A program made the translations under genes and the position numbers. Below are positions 22,230 through 29,829 of a DNA stretch of 35,576 nucleotides, one piece after another (the first letter of the stretch is position 1; each line of letters begins with the position of its first letter). The notes under the pieces were generated by a model, which was not told the DNA's origin, did not search any database, and saw only the letters and a list, made by a program, of their open reading frames with translations. The stretch comes from CAIZQW01 sp964459675 (lineage in GTDB: Bacteria; Verrucomicrobiota; Kiritimatiellia; RFP12; UBA1067): NCBI GenBank assembly GCA_964459675.1, contig CAYWNP010000010.1, forward strand, positions 1-35,576, in the 5' to 3' direction.

Positions 22230-23588
22230 TTACGCGTAGCCGAACTCCCAGCCCTTCCGGGGTTCACGCTTCAGCATCGCATTGGCCTTGTCATTGTTCG
22301 TGAACTTGCCCGTACGGAAATCATACGAGAGCTTTTCGCGGACGCGTGTGGCGATATTGCCAATCAACATGATCTCCGTGAGACGCGCAGAGTAATCAAA
22401 GTCCGCTGACGAACGGCCTCCCGTACGGATCGCATCCAGAAAATCTTTTGTATGGCCGCCCTTAACGCGCGGAATCACGGGTTTCGGCTTGCCGACTTCC
22501 TTCATGAAAGTCTCCGGATACAGACGCGCACTGTTCATCCACCACCCCGAAACCGCCGTTCCCTTGGTGCCATAATAGGAGCTGGGATTCGAAGCAGTCT
22601 CAGCGATCAATTTCGGATCAACCGTGGAGGGCATCGACTTGATGGCATAGTCATTGTAGATGCCGGAGCTCCAGCGCATCACACAGGGAACCATATCGCC
22701 ACGCTTAGGGAACGACCAGGAGACCCGGCACTCATGCGCCCAGTTGGTCGCGCTGGTCTCCTCGCCTTCACACATCACCTCGCACGTATCAGCCTCGTAG
22801 AGTTTCAGTGCCCAGACCGCCCCGTCGCCATTGTGGCAGAACCAGTCCCCGAGCAAGCCCGTGCCATAGTCCAGCCAGCCACGCCAAGAGCCCGGATGAA
22901 TGCCGGTGCGGAACTCACGCTCCTTGACCAGTCCCTGCCAGAGATCCCAGTTGAGGCTCTCAGGTGCCTCAGTGGGCTGACCCGCATCACGGGAACCAAA
23001 GTCCATCTGATTGTAGGGAGGACGGATATGGGCCTCAAACACATCACCCAGCGCGCCCTGCCCGATCCACTCGCAGAGCATGCGAATCGGCTCGCCGGAG
23101 TGCCCCTGATGACCCATCTGGGTGACAACCTTTTTCGCCTTGGCCAATTCGCGCAACTTTCTCACTTCATACACATCATGGCAGAGTGGCTTCTCGCAAT
23201 AAACATTCAGCCCAGCTTCCAGAGCACGGACCGTTGCAGGAAAGTGATGATGGTCAGGCGTTGCAATCCACACGGCATCGAGATTCTTCTGCTCGTCAAA
23301 AAGCTTCCGGTAATCGGTATAGAACTTTGCATCGGGCGCAGCCGTTTTAATCTTCTCAACCGATTTGGCGGCATGCTTCATGTCCACATCAGCGGCTGCC
23401 ATAACCTGCTCCCCTAAGCCCACACCAACGCCCTTAGCTCCCATGCCCCCGATACCGATCAAGGCGAAACGGATCTTCTCATTAGCGGTGTACGTGAAAG
23501 CGGTCTTCGGCGAGCAGATTAAAAATGACGTAGCTGCTCCAGCCTTTAGAAAGTGGCGACGTGAAAACTGAATCTTAGTGTTCTTCAT
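22230..23588 (-). CDS. Tat-exported Gfo/Idh/MocA oxidoreductase
   Basis: The 452-aa protein starts with a twin-arginine signal (SRRHFLKAGAATSFLI). After it comes the Rossmann fold (IRFALIGIGGMGAKG, about 35-50), then the conserved AVWIATPDHHHF and EKPLCHD (about 133-138), where the Lys of EKP is catalytic. The C-terminal half forms the substrate-binding fold, with WDLWQGLVKEREF and WLDYGTGLLGDWFCHN typical of the large PVC-expanded group. It likely oxidises or epimerises a sugar with a tightly bound NAD(P). The folded protein and cofactor would be exported together. A good ribosome binding site (GGGGGAG) is present. Confidence 0.92.
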   Translation of the reverse strand: MKNTKIQFSRRHFLKAGAATSFLICSPKTAFTYTANEKIRFALIGIGGMGAKGVGVGLGEQVMAAADVDMKHAAKSVEKIKTAAPDAKFYTDYRKLFDEQKNLDAVWIATPDHHHFPATVRALEAGLNVYCEKPLCHDVYEVRKLRELAKAKKVVTQMGHQGHSGEPIRMLCEWIGQGALGDVFEAHIRPPYNQMDFGSRDAGQPTEAPESLNWDLWQGLVKEREFRTGIHPGSWRGWLDYGTGLLGDWFCHNGDGAVWALKLYEADTCEVMCEGEETSATNWAHECRVSWSFPKRGDMVPCVMRWSSGIYNDYAIKSMPSTVDPKLIAETASNPSSYYGTKGTAVSGWWMNSARLYPETFMKEVGKPKPVIPRVKGGHTKDFLDAIRTGGRSSADFDYSARLTEIMLIGNIATRVREKLSYDFRTGKFTNNDKANAMLKREPRKGWEFGYA

Positions 23589-23665
23589 CTGCTTCTCCCC
23601 CTGTTTAGTTTTAATATCTTTTTATAATCGCATATTTCTCACTATTGGGCTACACAAAATTCAGA

Positions 23666-25161
23666 CTAAGAGCTCGCTTTCTTTAGCTTCAACGTATGCT
23701 TTTTCGAGAGCCCGTCCACCATCATCGTGACGAGGGTGCTGCTCATACAGTAGTCGGGAACACCCAGGCACGCGCCGGAAACCGAATCGTAATGTTCGCT
23801 GATCCCGTTTTTGATCGCATTGGCAATCGTCTTATCGGAGATTTCAGCGGCCAATGTTTTATGTCCATAAGCAGAAAGACCACTGGCAATCTGATAGTTC
23901 GTGGAGGGCCAAACATCGCCACGCCAGAAACTTCCTGATTTCCAACGCGGATCCGTCCGCGCCACCGTAGGTACCGGCAAAGGCGTCTGCCACGCAGGCG
24001 TGGCCAACTCCTCGGCCATGCGCTTGGCCATCGCTNNNNNNNNNNNNNNNNNNNNNNNNNNNNNNNNNNNNNNNNNNNNNNNNNNNNNNNNNNNNNNNNN
24101 NNNNNNNNNNNNNNNNNNNNNNNNNNNNNNNNNNNAGGCGTCTGCCACGCAGGCGTGGCCAACTCCTCGGCCATGCGCTTGGCCATCGCTTCGGTCGGCA
24201 CGCCAGCCGCTAGAGGAATCCAACTCCCGATGGTGGCACCGGGGATCTTCTCCAAGGTGTCGCGTTTCACCGTGAGGAAGGCCCCTGCCTTCTCGTCCCA
24301 CATGTGGGCGCGCATCCCTGCGATCCCCTTCTCAATTCGCTTCTGGCGTCGAGCCACCATCTCATGATCGCCCACAATTTTAGCAAGACGCACAAGGCTC
24401 TTCTCGCCCATGATCAGGTAGGCCGTGTTCCCCGGCACACAGAGATCCGCATACCACGGACCCTCCTTCGGACCCTTGCGCGTCGGATGGGTCGTCATCT
24501 TCATCGTATCCATGTTGCACTCGTAGTCAAAGGTCTCCCACTTGGCATGCTGAAGCTTACCGGTGTAGGCACCGAGTGTGATCAGCCCGTTGCCCTGCAG
24601 GTCGCGTTCACGCCAATACCAGTCGTGAAAGCGCTCAAGCCGTGGAAGAGCCTGCCTGACAAGCTCCTTATCGCCGTTGCGGCCATAGACGCGCTCGATC
24701 CCCCAGGCCAGAATCGGAATCTGTGAGAACTGCCGCTGCTCCTGAGGCTCCGTCTTGATGGCCACAGTGATCATGTCCTGCGCATATTCCGGAGCCGTCT
24801 TATTCCAACGGTCCTGAAAGTCCCAGTAGTTCTGGAAGATCTCCCGGATAACAGGCTTCTTTTCCGGCAAGAGGCTCAAGAGGTCTACCACGAACATGGT
24901 ATCCCAAATCCATTGGCCCTTGTAGTAGGGCCCGCCGGGAACGACCCACGTATGGAGCAACGGGGGCACTGGCGCCTGGATCTTTTCGAGGATGCATTTA
25001 TCAAAGACACGCTGTGCCAAGGCCAACACCGCCGGGTCCTCTGATTCAAAGAGATCACGGATGTTAAACGATTTTGGACCACCAGCAGAAACACAACCCT
25101 GCAGCCAGGGCGCAAGTGCAATTCCGCTTCCCGCCAATGTCAAAAATTCACGTCTCTTCAT
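23666..25161 (-). CDS. Tat lipoprotein (alpha/alpha)6 glycosidase, interrupted by an assembly gap
   Basis: Removing the 155 bases at 24036-24190 (100 N plus one of two identical 55-base copies) restores one 446-aa frame from 25161 to 23666. The N terminus has MKRREFLTLAG (twin Arg) and a lipobox LQGC (Cys23), so the enzyme is probably a lipoprotein. The mid region has GPYYKGQWIWDTMFVVDLLS, and the C-terminal region has FWRGDVWPSTNYQIASGLSAYG, matching the GH63/mannosylglycerate-hydrolase-like (MGH1) barrel. Asp in QWIWDTMF and a C-terminal Glu are expected catalytic positions by family analogy. The two halves would otherwise be read as separate truncated proteins. It presumably trims oligosaccharides after GH2 action. 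Confidence 0.8.
23981..24190. other. Assembly gap with duplicated 55-base flanks
   Basis: Bases 23981-24035 and 24136-24190 are identical over 55 bases, with exactly 100 N between. The translated peptide AMAKRMAEELATPAWQTP is therefore repeated. A k=55 overlap joined as a scaffold gap gives exactly this picture. It is not a biological repeat. Confidence 0.9.
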
Positions 25162-25181
25162 GATTTAACTACTCCTTTATT

Positions 25182-25330
25182 CCTGGGAACGCGGACACTC
25201 CTGTCCGCCAACCCATCGCACCTACACAATCATTATCAAACCCCGATCGCCGTAACCAGGCGCTATCCCTGCTTGCTTTATCCCTGGGCTACTACTTTCT
25301 TTGGCGGACAGGAGTGTCCGCGTTCCCAGG
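25182..25330. repeat. Element with perfect 30-base inverted repeats
   Basis: The arms 25182-25211 and 25301-25330 are perfect inverted copies (starting CCTGGGAACGCGGACACT on the left). Each arm also contains its own hairpin GCGGACA-CTCC-TGTCCGC. The spacer has no ORF. The right arm overlaps the 3' end of the GH2 gene and encodes its last residues. From memory, GGGAACGCGGACACTCCTGTCC-type repeats are common in PVC genomes. Confidence 0.85.
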
Positions 25331-28195
25331 AGTTTCACAGGGTATGAGCGATTTCTTTAAAAAGTTCACATCCAATTCCGTCTTGGGGTCAAAGGCGGGG
25401 GAGTCCACATACCGTAGCAGGCTGTAGAACATCTGCCGCACTTCAGGATGCTCGAGGCGCTCAGGCAATTCACTCGCGCAGACGAGCAGCTTACCCTTGC
25501 CGACCTTCGTCTCGAAGAGCAAGCCCAGCTTGTGATTCCGGGCAAAGTTGTCAATGACATGGATGATCGGACGGTAGTCCGCGGGCGTCTCATCGAGGAT
25601 GATCGGGCGCGCAGGTTTGACGATCTGCCACCACTGCCAGTTGCTATGGAATTCCGTCGGGAAGGCTACCAGCGCCGGATGCTTCGGATCACAGATAAAT
25701 CCCTGAGTACCCGGTGCAGGCTCCAGTCCTTGCTTGATCGCGCCCTGGGCGAACATCGGCCAGCACCAGAAATCGGTCGGGAAGGCGCCGCCGACGCTGT
25801 GCTTGAGTTCCTTGACAGGCGGGAAGAGGAGAACCTTTCCCCCGTCAGCCAATAGCTGCATCGTCGCAGCATCCAAGCGGTTGGTCACGAGCACAGACTT
25901 TGGCGCACGTGTCTCCACCGTCGGCGGATAGACCCAGAGGTCATACTGGTTTCCATACGGCGTACCGGCGATCTGCAAAACCAGTTTAACCTTCTGAGGG
26001 GTTTTGACTTTTTGCAATGACACTTTAACGGACCCAATCGTGCGCAAGCCACCCTCTTTGATCGTCCTCGGATCAAAGTCGCCGGAGGCAATCACCTGCG
26101 CATTGCCTTCATAGAGACCCCAACGGACACGTGCATTCTGAATATCTTTAGGCCCATAGTGAGCCACCTTAACCTCGGCCGTAAACGTCTCTTCCGATGT
26201 CCATGTATATTTGGACATCAGCAGCAGCGGCACAGTCTCGCTACAGAACTGGCGCCAGGTGTCAGGCGTCGTGATCCCCTTGTTCTCCATGAAAACGTTC
26301 AGCATACCTACCAGCGCCGTGCCCTGGCCTGGAAAGTCCATGATGTCGAGCCATTGGAAGCCGCCAAAGCCGGGCGTCCGCAGGGCCGCCTCCTTCTCTT
26401 CACGCTGGCAGATCGCGGCCAGCGCACCTGACGCCCGCATAAAATCGTGGGCGAGGTCAAGCATGTTGGCGTCCTTCAAGCGCTGCTGGAAGATCTCCAG
26501 GTTCCTCGCCTTAAGGACACCGGTGTATTTTGGAATCTCTCTAAAGTCAGGGGTGACCTCAAACTCGGCTGTCTCATGGGCGATTACGGATACGGGCGAA
26601 TCCTTGATCGCATCAGAATAGTTCTTCAGCGTCGAAGGTGGCTGGCTATAGATATGGCCGCCTCCTGAAAAATCTCCGTGATACAACGCGCCGCGAACCG
26701 GCGCGTTCGTCGCCGTCTTGCACGTCACCCAGAAGTCATCGCCCTTGGCATAACTGGGAGCCCAGTGGTTGTTGCTGGATCCCTGGGCATAGAGATGCCT
26801 CGGATCACGCTTCTGGAAGCGTGCCACCAGCTCATACATCGCGGGGTTACGGCCGAGCTCATTACCCAACGTAAACATCACAAAGGAGGGATGATTGCCG
26901 AACTGTTTGAAGATCAGATCCGCCTCACGCACCGCATAGTCGTAAAGCGAGGCGCTTGGATCCGCGCCCGGGATCTCGATATAGTCGATGTTGCGCTTCT
27001 TGGCCTCCGTGCTCTCTGGCGCTTTAAAAGAGCTACGCTTGTTAGGCAACTCCGCCTGAAAATAGAACCCCAACTCATCCGCAGCCTCAAATGCCGCCTC
27101 CGGCGGACACCAGGAGTGGAAGCGCACGTGGTTGAGTCCCCAGTCTTTGAGAATGCCCAGCACCTTAAGCCACTCCGCCTTGTCCATGGGCGCATAACCA
27201 GTCAACGGATAGTTGGCGCAATCAAGGCGTCCGCGCAGGAAGGCGGTCCGGCCGTTGATGGTCAGACGCTGGCCATCGCGCTTAAAATCGCGCATGCCGA
27301 AGCTGACCGATTTTTGATCAGCAAAGGCGTTGTCGTTTGCCACCAGCTGAAGCGTCAGGCGCAGCATGGCTCTCTGAAACTCATCCCAGAGCGGCACCGA
27401 ATCGCCTGGCGCATAAACACACTCAACGACCGTTTCGCGATTGGAAGAGAGGATGCCTACTGTCTCATTTTTAAAAGTGGCGGACTTCAGAACATTGTAA
27501 CTCTGACAGCCAATCATCAGCTTTCCGGCGACTGCTTTTCCAGTGATATTGCCAATGACAACCCGGATGCGCGCTTGCTTCTTCGCAGCATCGGGATAGA
27601 CTTGCACATCCGAGAGCCAGAGGGGATCTGTGGCACGCAACTCGATCTTTCCGATGATGCCGTTCCAGTTTGTCTGGGTCCGTTCATCCACGGCATGGGC
27701 CGGACCGACGGGCGGCAACTTGGCATTATCAACGAGGATCGTAAGCGTATGTTCCCCAGGCACGAGATCTGGAAGAACAAAAATCTGTGCCGCGCTGAGC
27801 GTGTCATCCGCACCGCAGAACGTCTGGTCCACCCAGACACGCGTATTCTTGGTCCGCTCCAGAAAGAGCGTGATACGCTTACCCTTCCACGACTCCGGGA
27901 TTGTCACTTTGCGCTGATACCACGCAGGCCCCTTCCAAAACCAGACCCGTGAGAGACGATCCGTACACTTCTCATCCTTGAAGATTCCCTTTTGGTTCGT
28001 GTCCGTGGTGCCAGGAAGCTGAACCGTCTCCTCAAAGCGATTCGTAAACCACTGTTCCTTCACCCCTACATCGGTACCATCCAGGCGGAAGGACCAGGTG
28101 CCGGCCAGCGGAAGCGTCTTTTCCTGAGGAGTCTGGACTGCACCACCTGCAGTCGCCATGCCAATGACCAAGCTCACCATCAATCTAAACTTCAT
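25292..28195 (-). CDS. Exported glycoside hydrolase family 2 protein
   Basis: The 967-aa protein starts at 28195 (GGAGAG upstream) with a signal peptide ending near GGAV. It has the GH2 order: a sugar-binding jelly roll (about 28-190, with WYQRKVTIPESWKGKRITLF), an immunoglobulin-like domain (about 195-300), then a TIM barrel (about 305-600) with VRFHSWCPP, FGNHPSFVMFTLGNELG (acid/base Glu446) and IAHETAEF (candidate nucleophile Glu541 or Glu544). The C-terminal 370 residues are unassigned beta-rich sequence. It likely cuts beta-linked sugars (galactosidase, glucuronidase or mannosidase cannot be separated here). The last residues (PGNADTPVRQ) come from an inverted repeat and probably replaced the original end. 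Confidence 0.88.
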   Translation of the reverse strand: MKFRLMVSLVIGMATAGGAVQTPQEKTLPLAGTWSFRLDGTDVGVKEQWFTNRFEETVQLPGTTDTNQKGIFKDEKCTDRLSRVWFWKGPAWYQRKVTIPESWKGKRITLFLERTKNTRVWVDQTFCGADDTLSAAQIFVLPDLVPGEHTLTILVDNAKLPPVGPAHAVDERTQTNWNGIIGKIELRATDPLWLSDVQVYPDAAKKQARIRVVIGNITGKAVAGKLMIGCQSYNVLKSATFKNETVGILSSNRETVVECVYAPGDSVPLWDEFQRAMLRLTLQLVANDNAFADQKSVSFGMRDFKRDGQRLTINGRTAFLRGRLDCANYPLTGYAPMDKAEWLKVLGILKDWGLNHVRFHSWCPPEAAFEAADELGFYFQAELPNKRSSFKAPESTEAKKRNIDYIEIPGADPSASLYDYAVREADLIFKQFGNHPSFVMFTLGNELGRNPAMYELVARFQKRDPRHLYAQGSSNNHWAPSYAKGDDFWVTCKTATNAPVRGALYHGDFSGGGHIYSQPPSTLKNYSDAIKDSPVSVIAHETAEFEVTPDFREIPKYTGVLKARNLEIFQQRLKDANMLDLAHDFMRASGALAAICQREEKEAALRTPGFGGFQWLDIMDFPGQGTALVGMLNVFMENKGITTPDTWRQFCSETVPLLLMSKYTWTSEETFTAEVKVAHYGPKDIQNARVRWGLYEGNAQVIASGDFDPRTIKEGGLRTIGSVKVSLQKVKTPQKVKLVLQIAGTPYGNQYDLWVYPPTVETRAPKSVLVTNRLDAATMQLLADGGKVLLFPPVKELKHSVGGAFPTDFWCWPMFAQGAIKQGLEPAPGTQGFICDPKHPALVAFPTEFHSNWQWWQIVKPARPIILDETPADYRPIIHVIDNFARNHKLGLLFETKVGKGKLLVCASELPERLEHPEVRQMFYSLLRYVDSPAFDPKTELDVNFLKKSLIPCETPGNADTPVRQRK

Positions 28196-28219
28196 GCTTC
28201 TCTCCTTGTCCATAACTTC

Positions 28220-28310
28220 AAAAGAATTGCCTTATTGCCTCATTGCCTTATTGCCTTATTTTTTTATTCGCGCGGTTCGCGTCATTCGGATGCTAAAAAA
28301 GTTACGAGTC
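28220..28310. repeat. Short-repeat gap between GH2 and sulfatase genes
   Basis: TTGCCTTATTGC-type units (28227-28260) are followed by GCGGTTCGCGTCATTCGGAT (28269-28288) and a run of A. Both parts have copies elsewhere in the window (20557-20591, 22191-22219). Confidence 0.7.
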
Positions 28311-28343
28311 AGTTTATTGCCGCTCGGCGGGCGGCGAGCTTGC

Positions 28344-29654
28344 TTACTTCTTCTCGTAATCCCCGCCCGTTTTGCTCTTATTCACAGAGGCTTCCCATGC
28401 CTCGAGCGCCTTGCTCATCTTCGCGACAACATCCGGTTTCTCTCCAGCAATATCTTTTGTCTCGCCGAGATCTTGGGTCAAATCATAGAGGTGCTTCTCC
28501 TTGCCGTTCGCAACCAGTTTGTAGCGGTTATCCGACAATGCGGTCATCGCACCGCTCATGAAACCGATCGGGCTGGGCCGCTCGGTCATTTTTCCGTCTA
28601 GCAGCGGAAGCAGGCTGATGCCATCGAGAGGCAAGGGCTTGCCTTTTGGAATTGGAATACCAGCAGCTTCGAGAATCGTCGGATAAAAATCACTTGTCAC
28701 CACGGGGATGGAGGTTTTTCCCGGCTTGATTCGCGCAGGCCATTCACAAATGCCGGGAACCCGGATGCCGCCCTCATCGATGCCGCCCTTACCGCCTTTC
28801 AAGGGGCTGTTGCCCTTCGGACGTCCATTGTCCGAGTTGAACCAGAGCATCGTATTTTCAGCAATGCCCCGTTCACGAAGTCCTTTTCTCAACGTTCCCA
28901 TGGCGCGGTCCACGCCTGCGATTTCCCCCAACTCGGCATCCCCTCCAGCAGCTTTCAAATCAGACTGCAGGGGCTTAAGAGGCGAATGCGGACTGCCAAA
29001 CCAGATGACCGCAAGGAACGGCTTACCAGAATCCTTGGTCTTCAACGTGTCGAGCCACTTCAGCGCTTCTGCTACAATCACATCAGAACCATCGCCCTGT
29101 GTGGCAACTGTTTCGCCGTTTCGGCTAAATTTTGTGTTCGTGTCAAAAAAGTTGGAGACCGAAAACCAAGTTTCAAAACCAAATGCGCCGGGATTCAAGG
29201 GATCCTCCTTGGCAATCGGCTTGCCCGCGCCACTCTGCCCGTTGAGATGCCACTTGCCGAAGTGACCGGTGTTGTAGCCTGCCTCACGAAGTGCGTGGGC
29301 GATGGTCTTCTCCTCCAGCTTTAACGGCTTGCCATAGAGCGTGACGCCGTAACGGTAAGGATGGCGCCCCGTCAGGCAGCTTCCGCGTGTTGGCGAACAG
29401 ACTGGCGCCGCAGCATAAAACCGATCAAAGCGCATGCCCGCCGTGGCCATCTTGTCCAGCTCAACCGTCTTGAACGATCCCGCGACCAGCCGGCCCTTTT
29501 CGTTGTAACTCACATCCGTCCAGCCCTGGTCATCCGTCATGCAGAGGATGACATTCGGACGATCCTCCCTCGCACCTTGAGCGATCTCTGGAACTAAACC
29601 TGCAAACAGAGCCCCACTCAGAACAACAGTTCTCAAAAAAAAAGATGTGTTCAT
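28344..29654 (-). CDS. Exported type I (formylglycine) sulfatase
   Basis: The 436-aa protein starts at 29654 (MNTSFFLRTVVLSGALFAGL, signal peptide); the longer frame upstream is repeat DNA. It has the sulfatase core: NVILCMTDDQG (Asp41 and Asp42, metal ligands) and CSPTRGSCLTG, where Cys86 in C-x-P-x-R becomes formylglycine. A Ser version of the site is absent, so an anaerobic or aerobic maturase elsewhere in the genome must act on Cys. Other family marks are YNTGHFGKWHL, WFNSDNGRPKG and GIRVPGICEWP. At 436 residues it is somewhat short for S1 sulfatases, but the core is complete. It removes sulfate esters, presumably from a polysaccharide. Confidence 0.94.
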   Translation of the reverse strand: MNTSFFLRTVVLSGALFAGLVPEIAQGAREDRPNVILCMTDDQGWTDVSYNEKGRLVAGSFKTVELDKMATAGMRFDRFYAAAPVCSPTRGSCLTGRHPYRYGVTLYGKPLKLEEKTIAHALREAGYNTGHFGKWHLNGQSGAGKPIAKEDPLNPGAFGFETWFSVSNFFDTNTKFSRNGETVATQGDGSDVIVAEALKWLDTLKTKDSGKPFLAVIWFGSPHSPLKPLQSDLKAAGGDAELGEIAGVDRAMGTLRKGLRERGIAENTMLWFNSDNGRPKGNSPLKGGKGGIDEGGIRVPGICEWPARIKPGKTSIPVVTSDFYPTILEAAGIPIPKGKPLPLDGISLLPLLDGKMTERPSPIGFMSGAMTALSDNRYKLVANGKEKHLYDLTQDLGETKDIAGEKPDVVAKMSKALEAWEASVNKSKTGGDYEKK

Positions 29655-29689
29655 AAATCTCTTTTCTATAACTTCAGTTTTTTGCCCAC

Positions 29690-29818
29690 GAAACACACGA
29701 AAACCACGAAAAAGTTTTTTGACAGGATGATCAGGATTAGAATTCAGAGCCAATAAATCCTAAAAATCCTGTCGAAACCAATTCTCCTCTGTGCTCTCTG
29801 TGCCTCTGTGAGAAAAGG
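29690..29818. repeat. Compound palindromic intergenic repeat
   Basis: CACGAAACACACGAAAACCACGAA is followed by the GACAGGAT...AATCCTGTC palindrome (about 29720-29775) and a CTCTGTGCTCTCTGTGCCTC tail. It is the same composite as near 14652-14770. Confidence 0.75.
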
Positions 29819-29829
29819 CCCCCCCTCGC

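Noticed and set aside
26678..27952. Long + strand open frame of 424 codons opposite the GH2 gene.
   Set aside because: It is the antisense shadow of a well-supported GH2 gene; its translation shows no family pattern. The same applies to 6797-7915 and 22452-23417 on the + strand.
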